From Hybos culiciformis (taxonomy: Eukaryota; Arthropoda; Insecta; Diptera; Hybotidae), in NCBI GenBank assembly GCA_964007475.1, contig OZ023275.1:39985381-40049380 (forward strand): a stretch of DNA of 64,000 nucleotides, written 5' to 3'. How positions within the stretch are numbered: the stretch's first letter is position 1; each line of letters starts with the position of its first letter. Of the stretch, positions 12,201-23,830 are shown piece after piece. A program made the translations under genes and the position numbers. The notes under the pieces were generated by a model, which was given only the letters and a program-made list of their open reading frames with translations, did not search any database and had not been told where the DNA came from.

Positions 12201-15200
12201 ATCTATTCAGAAGGCACAGCACTTTTTGTATTTTCTTTTCTTTTCATATAATTTGTACCTACGATTGTATGTATTATATTTTACACAAAAATCGTATATT
12301 GAACTTTAAATTTGGTCTCTCAATTGAAGGAGACTGAAAATTATTTTTAATCGAATAAATTTATTTTTCCATTATTTAAATTTGCTTATAATTCCACTTA
12401 ACGCAGAATTCTTTTTTATACCATTCAAACTGAACTAAATATACGATATTATTAGTTTTGTTTAAAAAATTATTTGTACTAAGTATTTTATTTCTCGTTA
12501 TTTCAATTCCAGAAATAAAGAAACATGTAACAGTGAAGAAAATGTTTCAATCTAAGATAAGTACCAAATGCAGACCTATGCGGTGTCAGGTGAAAGCAAA
12601 ATTAAACTTTTTGCCCTGACGACGCGACCACAATAATTAACTATTAGCTGTTGTAATCTATAGTGCCACAAAATAATCTTGATTTATTCTTTTATATTCT
12701 TCAATACAAAAACAAAACAAAATTATCATGATAAAAAATTCTTCGAAAGATAATAAAAATAAAACTCAGTTGCAAAATATTCTAAAATATGTATATAACT
12801 AATAAATAAAAGTATATACACTTATATTATAAAGATAAAAAGATAGGTACTCATATATATAAGTAATTAAAGATAATAATATTTTACTTATTAAAAATTA
12901 TCTAAAAAATGAGGAAAAATTAATAATAAAATTTTTTATAAGTATAAGATTTAATTATTAGGTACATGATTTTTATATTCTCGAAATAGTTTAGGTCAAT
13001 TTCACAGCTAACTATATCATCAAAAAATTAAGATTACTGGTCAAATTGGTGTTTAAAAAAATGAGACATTTGTGCGAACCAAAACATGCTTCAAAGTTTT
13101 ACATTCGAAATCCCGAAAGGTTTTTTTGAAATTGTGATTAAGCATCTAGAATAAAATATCCTGTCTGATGTCTTCACTTTTGTTTTAATTCGACGCTACA
13201 TATTTATTATATAATACTTGACGTTTCATAATACGATTGTGACGGATGTTTTATACATATAATATTAGATACTTCTAAAGCTTCTTAGATCAAAAAAGCA
13301 TATCCACAAAATATTTAATTATAATCATCTGAGTCAAAGTATAAAAAAATAGGACTCAACTCGTTTAGAATCAAATATCTAGTCAAATATATTAATATAA
13401 ATTTTTCTAAATAGAATAAAATTTTTAATTGAATTACTTACTTATATGTTTTTAATTTGTTTTTTTTTTTTTAATATGTTAATTATACTTAATATGCTAA
13501 ATTAAATATTTAATATTAAAAAAACCTTTTTGAAATTAATTTTTTATTATTACCTTTTTTTTTTTAATATACAAAAAAAAAAATCTCACTACCTTTTATA
13601 AATTTTAATTAAACGATGATGATATTAAAAATGAAAGCAAAAATTATTAGTTACTTACTATATAAAAGTACATTTAATAAATTAAAATAAAATAACACAA
13701 ACATTTGTAGAATATGTTTACCTTTTGGAACTAGTAACACGACATCATGGATTTTATATCAATAATTTAATTTTTTTTTTCTTTTTTGTTGACGATATTT
13801 TGAAAAAACAAAAATAATTAAATAAAATAAAATTGTGAAAAAAACTCTGTCACAATTTATATACTTATATATAAATAGTAAGTAATCAGCGTGAAAAAAA
13901 AATAATAAATTTAAAAAAAAAGTACCAACCCCACAACCGCTTTTAAATTTTACTTCTGAAATGTTTATTTTTAATTAATTTTATACATACACAGTCAAAT
14001 GTTATTCATAAAATAAACTTGAATTCGCTAATCAGTTCAACATGATGACAACAAAGCTTAAAAAGCAATAATATATTTAAATACAGATTTCTGAAGAAAA
14101 AACAACTACATTCATGACTGTTGATGAAAAATAATTGCAATGTAGTTGCAATGACATTTAAAAAAAAAAAAATCATTGTATGTAAATATTTCAGAAGTTA
14201 TTTTTTGCTTAAGTTTTTCTTTTTGTCTAGAAATTTATAGAAAACATTTTTATAACACTCTCTCTGTAATTCATCCCCAAAAGAATTATTATTTAAATGA
14301 ATTTTTTTTTGTGGATCGTTATGATTTCAGTAACATGAATGCACAAAAATTAATTTTATTAAACATTTTTTTTTTTTTTTTCAAAAAAATGTTTGAAGTA
14401 AATTTGTTCATTTGAAAAAACGATAACAGAATTTTTCTTTCCGGTTGCTTTTTAATTAAAAATGTTTTCATTAATGATAAGCTTTAAAAAAACAAAAAAA
14501 CTTAACAAATAAATTCATCAAAAACGAAAATTTTCATTTTCTTATAGTTCTGAGTTTTCTTTTTAATTTTTCATATATGTCTTTTTTTTTTTGTCAAACA
14601 TCTTAAAGAAATAAATTTTTTATTTTTATTAGTAATTGTTTGAAGAAAAACTCTCATAGTTTTTTATTTAAACATATTTTAATTTAGATTATATTTATAA
14701 TTTATAGCGTGTACTACAGGAGCGTGTACTACAGGACTACAGGATTGTTTCCAAATAGTGAGTTGTTCTTGGATAGTTCTTGGATTGTTGTAGAATTTCA
14801 TACAAAATTTTTTTTTTCAGATTATAGATCCCAGATTATAGATCTGATCTTGGATTGGTAGTGACTATGCTTATATGAAAAATGCTTATATGAAAAAATG
14901 ACTTAATTTCGATTAAATATAATTGAAGTTAAGCTAATTAGGTGAACAAAAATTTTCCCCAATTAATTAACTAATCGTTGATTAAATTCCTTATTTACAT
15001 TTTGTTTAAGTTTATGAAGGGTTTATGCTCGGGTTTATGTCACAAAATATTTTATAAAATATAGTTAAGTGTGGGTACAAACAAACACATGCAAATTTTA
15101 AAACTGAAAACAACTAAAAAATAAATTTTCAAAAAATTTCAAAAATTTGAAAAATAGTTTTCATAGGATTTCCATTCTAAGTAAATACTGTGAATACTGT

Positions 15201-16202
15201 GAAGTGAATACTGTCAATTGAAAACCACTTTAAAAAAAAGCGTTAATATAAAAAGCTACATATGGAAATTTAACGCGTCATCTACATCTAAAATATTTAT
15301 TGAAAAAAAAAATTAAAATATTGCGTTTCTAAATTTAAACTTCCAAAACCATTGAGTTTTGAAAAAACTATTGGAAATGATTTTTCTTCTTCAGTTGCTT
15401 AAACTTATTTACATATTCTAGAATTAAATTTTTTTTAATTTTTTTGTATGAATTTTAAATAAACATGAAAATACTGAAAGCTCATAATTTCCTTGCTCAG
15501 TGAATGGAAAATCTATTCAATGATTTTTAAAAAAAAAAGTTTATTTTATCATATGAGTTTTTATTTATTTTTTTTTCATCAAGATTAGCGTCAACATTAT
15601 CTAAAATTTTCATTTATATTCATATACAGAAATAAAATAAATATCAACAAAAAGATGTGTTTACGGTTTTTTATGTATATAGTTTACTTTATAAATACGA
15701 ACAAAAAAAAAAATTTTTTTGCACTAGCTTTTGCATAAACAATATGTATATAATATATATAAATAACTAATACTGAATACGTAGCGTATTCAATACACGA
15801 TTTTTTTTCAATACTTTCTCTAAATTAAAATAAAAAATTTAAGTTTAACGATTTTATTATTTAAATATGTACTTAAAAGTACAAAATACAACTCTCAGTA
15901 TAATTTGCGACTCCAAGAAAATATTTTTTTATGTATCAATCTTCAATTTGAAAAAGAAATGAAAATATGTTTCAACTCGTTCAAATACTTAAATAAAATC
16001 AATTAATAAATATTTTTTATTCTTTTAGTAAATAAGTTTATCATAAATTACGTAATTCTTAGATTGGTACATTCTCGTGTACTCAATCTACGCTTATAAG
16101 ATATAAGTTAGAATTATTTTACTAAGTAATCTAGCATAACATAATCGAATTCCAAACTTTACTGCTCAATCAATAACTAACAATCTGAAATAATTGAATA
16201 AA
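9244..16202. other. AT-rich presumed intronic sequence without recognised genes
   Basis: Contains long A/T runs, a short ATT microsatellite near 9968-9982 and many TATATA tracts. The longest open frame is 135 codons on the minus strand at 11401-11808. It is rich in I, L, F and N and resembles no family, so I treat it as chance. A cluster of short tandem duplications is listed separately. Confidence 0.55.
14707..15217. repeat. Cluster of unrelated short tandem duplications
   Basis: Within about 500 bp several different 10-18-bp words occur twice in immediate succession: GCGTGTACTACAGGA (then ACTACAGGA again), GTTCTTGGAT, CAGATTATAGATC, TGCTTATATGAAAAA, GGTTTATG and GTGAATACTGT. Each pair is a different sequence, so this is a cluster of independent local duplications and not one satellite. 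Confidence 0.65.
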
Positions 16203-16208
16203 TTTATT
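16203..16208 (-). terminator. Poly(A) signal candidate for OGDH copy 1
   Basis: AATAAA on the minus strand (TTTATT on plus), about 80 bases after the stop codon of the downstream OGDH copy. Position and hexamer fit a polyadenylation signal, but such words are common in this AT-rich DNA. Confidence 0.4.
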
Positions 16209-16286
16209 TTTCAGAAATACATTTTTAAATTTTACACAAATGTTTTGTTTGCATAAAAAACACAGTAATAAATATACAGTTTGATT

Positions 16287-19200
16287 TTATGATTTTTGTT
16301 TATCCTCTACACTTTTTTCGTCTGCAGTTGACGGTTTTTGAGTGGTAACTGCTTCTTTAGCGTCCGGTGGAGTCTCTTTCAATTCCAAACTTGCTACTGG
16401 TCCAAATATTGATGTCATAAAATTATACAATTCTTTTTGATGTTGTTTTTTATTTCCAGTTGACGCAGCAGCAGCCGGATCTCTTCCCTTGTAAACTACT
16501 TGCCGACCAGATCCCATAGCTGTCCGCAATCGAGGTTGAACATAACTCCAAGCTCCTTGATTCTTATGTTCTTCTTGAGCCCAAATCAAATTAGCATTTT
16601 GGAATTTTTCTGCCTCTTTTTTCACTAAATCATATGGAAATGGTGAAATTTGTTCAATTCTTGCAATAGCTACTTTACATTCTAACTTATTTTCTTTTCG
16701 AGCATTCATTAAATCATAATAAACACGACCTGAACAAAATACTAAACTCTCTACACTACAAGGCTCTGAAGCAGCCGTTCCACAATCTGGAATAACTCGC
16801 TGAAACTCTGTACCTTCTACCATGTCATTAAATGAAGACTTTGCTTCCGGAAGCCTCAGTAAAGATTTTGGTGTCATTAAAATCAACGGTTTACGAAATG
16901 GAAGTGCCACTTGTCTTCTAAGGATATGAAAATAATTAGCCGGAGTTGAACAATTAGCAACAATCCAATTACAATCATGTAATTGTCTTAAAGCAAAACC
17001 ATCTTCCTCAGGAGGAAAACAATCTTCGTCATCATCACTTGACTGTAAAAATCTTTCTAAACGTGCGGAACTATGTTCAGGACCCATTCCTTCCATACCA
17101 TGTGGTAACAACATAACTAAGCCGGACTGGCGAACCCATTTAGCCTCGCCACTACAAATAAATTGGTCAATAATAGTTTGTGCTGTATTCATGAAATCTC
17201 CAAATTGTCCTTCCCAAAGAACTAAAACATTTGGACTTGACATTGAATAACCGTGTTCAAATCCTAAAACAGCGAATTCTGATAATGAACTATTACTAAC
17301 AGTATAGCGAGCTTGATCTGGATATAAATGGGATAGAGGTTTGTAAATGAGTTTGTCGACATTTTGATGATGATAGACATGATGACGATGTGAAAAAGTT
17401 CCACGTTCAACATCTTGGCCCGATAAACGAACATGTATTCCATCTTTAAGAAGAGAACCAAAAGCCATTGCTTCACCTAATGCCCAGTCTACAACACGTT
17501 CATCGACCATCGCCTTTCTAGCAGTTAGAATTCTGTTCAATCCTTTGTGAATTTCAAAATTGGTTGAGTTTGGAGGTGGTTGAGAAACCCATTTTCCGAT
17601 ATGAGTTAATATTTCTTCCTTAACGCCGGTAGCCGTGAGACAAAGTTTATGTCTACCCTCAAAAAATCCAGACCACGGTGAGTCGATCCAATCTTTATAT
17701 TTAACGTGATCTATTGATTTAGCTTGCTCAAAGGCTTCTTCACATATCTTTTCATACGTTTCAGCGTATGCTTTGATTTCCTCTTCTTTTATAATCCCGT
17801 CTTTCACCAATTTCTCACTGTATAATTGAACACAGTTTTTAAGACTACGAATTTTTTGATACATCAACGGTTGCGTAAACATAGGCTCGTCAATTTCATT
17901 GTGGCCATTTCGACGATAACCTACAATATCAATTACAACATCTTTTCGAAATCGAGCACGCCATTCAGCGGCAATGCGAGCAACATTTATCACCGATTCT
18001 GGATCATCAGCATTAACGTGGAAAATAGGAGCATTCACAACACGAGCAACGTCTGTGCAATGTGGTGATGAGCGTGATAATCTTGGATCCGTAGTAAATC
18101 CAATTTGATTATTTGCTACAACATGTATAGTACCATGAGTAGTATACCAAGGTAACTCACCTAAATGCATTGTTTCAAAAACCACTCCTTGTCCACAGAA
18201 TGATGCGTCACCATGTAAGAGCATAGACATTACTGTTCTACCTTCTTTATCACCTTTATAATATTGTTCTGCTTTAGTTTTTCCTTGGACTATTGGATCA
18301 ACAGCTTCCAAATGAGAAGGGTTGGCAACTACGACCAAACGAATATTTTTGTTCGTGGTTCGATTTAATCTTTCAACAAAAGTACCTAAATGATACTTTA
18401 CGTCCCCGGAACCAGAATCAGCAGCTTTCAGACCAGCGAATTGCATGAACAGATGATGTAAAGGTTTTCGGCACACGTTAGCTAACACGTTTAATCTACC
18501 ACGATGCGGCATTCCCATTATAACTGATTCAACCCCCAGTTCAGATGAAACATCAATGATTGTTTTCATGGCTGATATTAATATATCACAACCTTCTAGT
18601 CCAAAACGTTTCTCTGATGAATATTTTTTGGCTAAGAATGCTTCAAATCCCGTTGATCGAATTAGGCGTTCCAAAGTTAAACGTTTTAGTTTTTCACTAA
18701 GCTTTAGCGCTCCTGGGGTCTCAAATTTTTTACGAATCCAATCACATTGTTCAATATCATTAATAAACATAAACTCGATTCCAATTTTATTACAATAAAC
18801 ATATTCCAACTTCTCCAAGATCTCTCGAAGTGTTAATGTGTCATTATCACCAGCAATATAAGTTGATTCTGGAAGCAGAAAATCTTTTTCCATATCTGAT
18901 TCAGTAAAATTGAACGATTTGTGAATATGTTTTATAAAATTTTGTGGCCTTTTAATTATTCCGAGTGGATCCAAATTAGCGACAGTATGACCACGAACTC
19001 GAAAACTGCGAATTAATTCCGCTACAGCTACATTATCAGCAATAGCTTCCTTGATTTCTGGCAGTATAGACTTAAAATGTTTTTGATTTGGGACAAAATT
19101 TGGGGGTGCTTCATAATAATTATTTCGAAAAAATATATCCCAAGATGCATGCACTGATTTAGGATCTCTGAGCCAAGAATTGTATATTTCTTCAATATAG

Positions 19201-19298
19201 ACGGATGAAGTTCCATAAAGAAATTGATTTTGCATAGAACTGAATCTTCTGGAAATTAATTGTAGTGAACCTGACCTTCCAAATAAGAAACTTCTCAT
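16287..19298 (-). CDS. Ogdh: 2-oxoglutarate dehydrogenase E1 component, copy 1 (intronless)
   Basis: Thiamine-diphosphate-dependent E1 of the mitochondrial 2-oxoglutarate dehydrogenase complex, which decarboxylates 2-oxoglutarate and reductively succinylates the lipoyl E2 in the TCA cycle. The frame gives 1003 residues, close to animal OGDH (about 1000-1020). The N-terminus is Arg/Ser-rich (RRFSS), a likely mitochondrial presequence. Next come the E1 N-terminal segment (YGTSS...SWL), [10 protein letters not shown] and NPSHLE (active-site histidines in the family), GDASF...[10 protein letters not shown] (Mg-ThDP motif), [15 protein letters not shown] (pyrimidine-binding domain) and a C-terminal [16 protein letters not shown] block. 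The ATG at 19298 is chosen because it aligns with the start of copy 2; upstream in-frame codons include no ATG. A Lys/Glu/Thr-rich tail of about 35 residues follows the conserved C-terminus. The whole coding region is one exon, unlike the multi-exon animal genes I know. Copy 2 lies 1.5 kb upstream in the same orientation. Confidence 0.95.
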   Translation of the reverse strand: MRSFLFGRSGSLQLISRRFSSMQNQFLYGTSSVYIEEIYNSWLRDPKSVHASWDIFFRNNYYEAPPNFVPNQKHFKSILPEIKEAIADNVAVAELIRSFRVRGHTVANLDPLGIIKRPQNFIKHIHKSFNFTESDMEKDFLLPESTYIAGDNDTLTLREILEKLEYVYCNKIGIEFMFINDIEQCDWIRKKFETPGALKLSEKLKRLTLERLIRSTGFEAFLAKKYSSEKRFGLEGCDILISAMKTIIDVSSELGVESVIMGMPHRGRLNVLANVCRKPLHHLFMQFAGLKAADSGSGDVKYHLGTFVERLNRTTNKNIRLVVVANPSHLEAVDPIVQGKTKAEQYYKGDKEGRTVMSMLLHGDASFCGQGVVFETMHLGELPWYTTHGTIHVVANNQIGFTTDPRLSRSSPHCTDVARVVNAPIFHVNADDPESVINVARIAAEWRARFRKDVVIDIVGYRRNGHNEIDEPMFTQPLMYQKIRSLKNCVQLYSEKLVKDGIIKEEEIKAYAETYEKICEEAFEQAKSIDHVKYKDWIDSPWSGFFEGRHKLCLTATGVKEEILTHIGKWVSQPPPNSTNFEIHKGLNRILTARKAMVDERVVDWALGEAMAFGSLLKDGIHVRLSGQDVERGTFSHRHHVYHHQNVDKLIYKPLSHLYPDQARYTVSNSSLSEFAVLGFEHGYSMSSPNVLVLWEGQFGDFMNTAQTIIDQFICSGEAKWVRQSGLVMLLPHGMEGMGPEHSSARLERFLQSSDDDEDCFPPEEDGFALRQLHDCNWIVANCSTPANYFHILRRQVALPFRKPLILMTPKSLLRLPEAKSSFNDMVEGTEFQRVIPDCGTAASEPCSVESLVFCSGRVYYDLMNARKENKLECKVAIARIEQISPFPYDLVKKEAEKFQNANLIWAQEEHKNQGAWSYVQPRLRTAMGSGRQVVYKGRDPAAAASTGNKKQHQKELYNFMTSIFGPVASLELKETPPDAKEAVTTQKPSTADEKSVEDKQKS

Positions 19299-19302
19299 TG
19301 CC

Positions 19303-19320
19303 CTTGAAAGAAGAAAAACC
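19303..19320 (-). promoter_or_regulatory. Possible 5'UTR splice acceptor of OGDH copy 1
   Basis: On the minus strand a pyrimidine-rich run (GGTTTTTCTTCTTTCAAG) ends in AG four bases before the chosen ATG. Copy 2 has a similar acceptor at the corresponding place, so both genes may keep one intron in the 5' untranslated region. If used, the frame upstream of the ATG is intronic. Confidence 0.4.
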
Positions 19321-19322
19321 AA

Positions 19323-20829
19323 ATTATAAATAATATAGATTTAAGCCATATTACTTTTAGTGCATACTTAACTGTTTGCTCGTCAAATGATAAGAAATAA
19401 AAATTGGAAAATATTGAACAAAAACTCTTCAACTAATGATAAGAAATCAAAACAGAAAAATATTGTACAAAAATTTTAAATTTTTCAAATTTTCAAACAA
19501 TTCACAAAATTGAAGTTCCAGTAAAAGATATATAGAATATTCTTCAACAAACATAATGTTGAGAACAAATTAAACTCTAAATGTTTTAATTAATAAATTA
19601 TAATTACGTTGCATTGATTTTGTTATTTTAACAAACTATAATTAAGTTGCGTTGATTTTCACGTCCCACCTATTTTCAAATCACCAGGATGATATAAAAG
19701 CTTTGAGAGACGTGCTGTCCGAATTCGAGTTAGAACAAAACAAAAAATTAGATAAGTATTTAAAATGAAAAAAGTATAAATTTAAATAAATAATTATATG
19801 TGTCTTTATTGCAACCCTTCGTTTGGACTGGATGTTTTCGAAGATTAAAATGAAGATTTTTTTAGATTGTGTACGTGAAAAATTGTATTATAAAATTAGG
19901 TCATAAAATTGGGAGAATGAAAGGTTAATGGGGAAAATGAAGGGTTAAAGAGTAGGAGAACAAAGAGAAGGGGGCAAAAGTGACACTATAATATTATGCG
20001 TTGGATACGGTAGTGAATTGATATAACACTACAAAAAAACTCAATATTAATTTGGGTGGGCATAGTTTAAATTTTTTTTCTATTTTAACAAATACAAGTC
20101 CATTCTAATATAATATGTATTATAAATAGTGGCTCTCAAATGGATCGGTAAATTTCGGGTAAATTTGTTACATTGTAATGTCAAATACCAAGTGCTTTTA
20201 TTTAACAAAATTAATATAAACTCCTAACGCTATTAATGCGACTATTACGTTAAAACCCCTGTACAAATCAAAGGAATAAATTTTAGAACGTTTTCTTCAT
20301 CAACTACTTGTCCAAATCTGACTTAAAATTATTTTTCTTAGATCTTGGCACAATGATAAAAAAAAATTTTTTTTTGTAAAAAAAATACCCAACTACCTAT
20401 ATTTGTATTTCGTATATTGTAATGCATTCAAAAGTAGATATCAATAATTTAGGAATTATATGTGGGCAGCATTTCTCAGAGTGTGCATAATCTTCTAAGC
20501 TTAAAGTTATCAAAAGTAATCAACTTTCGATTTAACAGATGATATATTCGAGAAAATTAGTATTTTTTTTTTTGCTTTATGTGGTGACGAGAAATTGGAA
20601 CGAATACTTACTGTGAAAACAAATTTTTTACGTTATCATAAATTTGGGATTAACTTACTCTTTGAAAAAGATATAAATAAGTGAATAAGTTATTTAAGAT
20701 CCGATGCTACATCATCGTAATATTTCAAAATAAAATTAGGTTCAATACATTTCATTCAAACTTTCTTAAAAATATATTCTTATTGTGAAAAAAAAACACA
20801 CACAAATTTTCAAACAAAATTTCAATTTT
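19323..20829. other. Spacer between the two OGDH copies
   Basis: This 1.5-kb interval must hold the 5' end and promoter of copy 1 and the 3' flank of copy 2. It shows no evident similarity to the flanks of copy 2, so I cannot define the duplication unit beyond the coding sequence. It contains a short coding-like plus-strand segment at 19688-19768. No TATA box or initiator could be singled out. Confidence 0.5.
19688..19768 (+). CDS. Orphan coding-like terminal exon fragment, 26 codons
   Basis: After a pyrimidine-rich stretch ending CACCAG, the plus strand reads 26 codons rich in D, E, K and L (starting DDIKALRDVLSEF) and stops at TGA; an AATAAA lies shortly after. The composition is charged and helix-like, unlike the F/Y/N/I-rich chance frames around it, and it sits behind a plausible splice acceptor. 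No family was recognised and no upstream exon was found. It may be the last exon of an unrelated plus-strand gene, the 3' end of a processed pseudogene, or coincidence. Confidence 0.22.
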   Translation, partial: DDIKALRDVLSEFELEQNKKLDKYLK

Positions 20830-23799
20830 TCATTTATCTTTTTTCTCTTCATTGTTGCCATCTTTGGCTGGTGTTTTTTCAGTACTTTCACTTTTTTTCT
20901 CTTGTGAAATTTTCGTAAGATCTAGGCTAGCTACTGGTCCAAAAATTGATGACATAAACTCATACAATTCTTTCTGATGCTGCTTTTTATTACCAGTTGA
21001 CGCAGCAGCCGCTGGATCTCTTCCCTTGTAAACTACTTGCCGACCAGACCCCATAGCTGTCCTGAATCGAGGTTGAACATAACTCCAAGCTCCTTGATTC
21101 TTATGTTCTTCTTGGGCCCAAATTACACAAGCATTTTCAAATTTCTCTGTCTCTTTTTTAACTAAATCAAATGGAAACGGTGAAATTTGTTCAATTCTTG
21201 CAATAGCTACTTTACATTCTAACTTATTTTCTTTTCGAGCATTCATTAAATCATAATAAACACGACCTGAACAAAATACTAAACTCTCTACACTACAAGG
21301 CTCTGAAGCAGCCATTCCACAATCTGGAATAACTCGCTGAAACTCTGTACCTTCTAACATATCATCAAATGAAGACTTTGCTTCTGGATGCCTCAATAAA
21401 GATTTTGGTGTCATTATAATCAACGGTTTCCGAAATGGAAGTGCCACTTGTCGTCTAAGGATATGAAAATAATTAGCCGGAGTTGAACAGTTAGCAACAA
21501 TCCAATTGCAATCAAGTAACTGTTTTATACTGAATTCATTATCATCATTAGGGAAGCAATTTTCTTCATCAGCACTTGACTGTAAAAATCTTTCTAAACG
21601 TGCGGAACTATGTTCAGGACCCATTCCTTCCATACCATGTGGCAACAACATAACTAAGCCGGACTGACGAACCCATTTAGCCTCGCCACTACAAATAAAT
21701 TGGTCAATAATAGTTTGTGCTGTATTCATAAAATCTCCAAATTGTCCTTCCCAGAGAACTAGGGAATTAGGATTTGACATTGAATAACCGTGTTCAAATC
21801 CTAAAACAGCGAATTCTGATAAAGAACTATTAGAAACGATATAGGGAGCTTGATCTGGATACACATGAGACAGAGGTCGATACATTGATTTGTCAACTTG
21901 TTGATTATGATACACATGATGACGATGTGAAAAAGTTCCACGTTCAACATCTTGGCCCGATAAACGAACATGTATTCCATCTTTAAGAAGGGACCCAAAA
22001 GCCATTGCTTCACCTAATGCCCAATCTGTAACACGTTCATCAACCATTGCCCTTCTAGCAGCTAAAACCCTTTCTAAACCTCTGTGAATCACAAAGCCGT
22101 CTGCATTTGGAGGAGGTTGAGAAACCCATTTTCCGACATGAGTTAATGTTTCTTCTTTAACGCCGGTCGCACTAGCACAAAGTTTTTCTTTACCCTTAAA
22201 AAATCCAGACCACGGTGAGTCAATCCAATCTTTATATTTAACGTGATCTATTGATTTAGCTTGCTCAAAGGCTTCTTCGCATATCTTTTCGTAAGTTTCA
22301 GCATACGCTTTGATTTCCTGTTCTGTCATAACACCGTCTTTTACCAATTTCTCACTGTATAATTGAGCACAGTTTTTAAGACTACGAATTTTTTGATACA
22401 TCAACGGTTGCGTAAACATAGGCTCGTCAATTTCATTGTGGCCATTTCGACGATAACCTACAATATCAATTACAACATCTTTTCGAAATCGAGCACGCCA
22501 TTCAGCGGCAATGCGAGAAACAATTATCACCGATTCGGGATCGTCAGCATTAACGTGAAAAATAGGAGCATTCACCACACGAGCAACATCTGTACAGTAA
22601 GGTGATGAGCGTGAAAATCTTGGATCCGTAGTAAATCCAATTTGATTATTTGCTACAACGTGTATTGTACCATGAGTAGTATACTTCGGTAACTCACCTA
22701 AATGCATTGTTTCAAAAACGACTCCTTGTCCACAGAATGATGCATCACCATGTAAGAGCATAGACATTACTGTTTTACCCTCTTTATCACCTTTATAAAA
22801 TTGTTCTGCTTTAACTTTTCCCAGAACAATTGGATTAACAGCTTCCAAATGAGAAGGGTTGGCAACTACGACCAAACGCATATTTTTGTTGGTAGTTCGA
22901 TTTAATCTTTCAACAAAAGTACCTAAATGATACTTAACATCGCCAGAACCAGAATCTGCAGCTCCCAGACCAGCGAATTGTATAAACAGATGATGTAAAG
23001 GTTTTCGACACACGTTAGCTAAAACGTTCAATCTACCACGATGCGGCATTCCCATGATAACAGATTCAACGCCCAGATCAGACGAAACATCAATGATTTT
23101 TTTCATGGCCGGTATCAGCATGTCGCAGCCTTCTAGTCCAAACCGTTTCTCTGATGAATATTTTTTGGCTAAGAACGCTTCGAATCCAGTTGAACGAGTT
23201 AATCGTTCCATCGTTAAACGTTTAGTTTCTACTTTAACATCTAATGCTCCAGGAGTCTCAAATTTCTTACGAATCCAATCTACTTGTTCCATATCATTAA
23301 TATACATAAATTCAACTCCAATTTTATTACAATAAACATATTCTAATCTCTGCAAAATCTCTTGAAGTGTTAAGGTTTTATTTTCGCCACCGATATAAGT
23401 TGATTCTGGAAGTTTGAACTCCCTTCCCATATCTGCCTCAGTGAAATTGAACGATGAATGAATATGTCTTATAAAAGGATCTGGTCTCTTTATTATGTCC
23501 AACGGATCTAAATTAGCAACAGTATGACCTCGAATTTGAAAACTTCTAATAATTCCAGTAACAGCTATATGGTCGGCAATCACTTTTTCGTTCACATCTA
23601 GATTTCCGGTATTATTTTGAAAATAAGCGTCCCAAGATGCATGAACTGAACTAGGACTTTTAAGCCAAGAATAATACATTTCCTCAACGTAGGCAGACGA
23701 TGTTCCACAAAGAAATTGATTCGATTTTGTGCTGTATATTCTTGAAAATAATTGTGACGAAACCGACCTCCAAAATGAGCATCTTAAAAGAGCTTTCAT
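20830..23799 (-). CDS. Ogdh: 2-oxoglutarate dehydrogenase E1 component, copy 2 (intronless)
   Basis: Second complete E1 gene, 989 residues from a true ATG. The family landmarks are all present: [10 protein letters not shown] at about residue 253, NPSHLEA at about 314, GDASFCGQG at about 351, [10 protein letters not shown] at about 384, then [15 protein letters not shown] and the C-terminal [16 protein letters not shown]. The N-terminus ([10 protein letters not shown]...) is Arg/Ser-rich with no early acidic residue, fitting mitochondrial import. Relative to copy 1 it lacks about 15 residues in the linker after the first SWD-containing segment, and it has Asn where copy 1 has Asp after NPSHLEAV. 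Its charged C-terminal tail (KKSESTEK...) is unlike that of copy 1. No frameshift or stop is visible, so both copies look functional. The first Ca2+-site motif of vertebrate OGDH (DADLD) is absent, as in copy 1. Confidence 0.95.
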   Translation of the reverse strand: MKALLRCSFWRSVSSQLFSRIYSTKSNQFLCGTSSAYVEEMYYSWLKSPSSVHASWDAYFQNNTGNLDVNEKVIADHIAVTGIIRSFQIRGHTVANLDPLDIIKRPDPFIRHIHSSFNFTEADMGREFKLPESTYIGGENKTLTLQEILQRLEYVYCNKIGVEFMYINDMEQVDWIRKKFETPGALDVKVETKRLTMERLTRSTGFEAFLAKKYSSEKRFGLEGCDMLIPAMKKIIDVSSDLGVESVIMGMPHRGRLNVLANVCRKPLHHLFIQFAGLGAADSGSGDVKYHLGTFVERLNRTTNKNMRLVVVANPSHLEAVNPIVLGKVKAEQFYKGDKEGKTVMSMLLHGDASFCGQGVVFETMHLGELPKYTTHGTIHVVANNQIGFTTDPRFSRSSPYCTDVARVVNAPIFHVNADDPESVIIVSRIAAEWRARFRKDVVIDIVGYRRNGHNEIDEPMFTQPLMYQKIRSLKNCAQLYSEKLVKDGVMTEQEIKAYAETYEKICEEAFEQAKSIDHVKYKDWIDSPWSGFFKGKEKLCASATGVKEETLTHVGKWVSQPPPNADGFVIHRGLERVLAARRAMVDERVTDWALGEAMAFGSLLKDGIHVRLSGQDVERGTFSHRHHVYHNQQVDKSMYRPLSHVYPDQAPYIVSNSSLSEFAVLGFEHGYSMSNPNSLVLWEGQFGDFMNTAQTIIDQFICSGEAKWVRQSGLVMLLPHGMEGMGPEHSSARLERFLQSSADEENCFPNDDNEFSIKQLLDCNWIVANCSTPANYFHILRRQVALPFRKPLIIMTPKSLLRHPEAKSSFDDMLEGTEFQRVIPDCGMAASEPCSVESLVFCSGRVYYDLMNARKENKLECKVAIARIEQISPFPFDLVKKETEKFENACVIWAQEEHKNQGAWSYVQPRFRTAMGSGRQVVYKGRDPAAAASTGNKKQHQKELYEFMSSIFGPVASLDLTKISQEKKSESTEKTPAKDGNNEEKKDK

Positions 23800-23809
23800 T
23801 GCTTTTAAA

Positions 23810-23830
23810 CTAAATAAAAGAAAATATTAT
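23810..23830 (-). promoter_or_regulatory. Possible 5'UTR splice acceptor of OGDH copy 2
   Basis: On the minus strand ATTTTCTTTTATTTAG ends ten bases before the ATG, a good acceptor context. It parallels the acceptor-like site upstream of copy 1 and suggests a retained 5'UTR intron. The matching donor could not be chosen: several GTAAGT-like sites lie further upstream. Confidence 0.4.

Noticed and set aside
17264..23335. Antisense and out-of-frame open stretches of 60-93 codons inside the OGDH genes
   Set aside because: Shadows of the coding strand. The similar shadows in both copies simply reflect nucleotide similarity of the pair.
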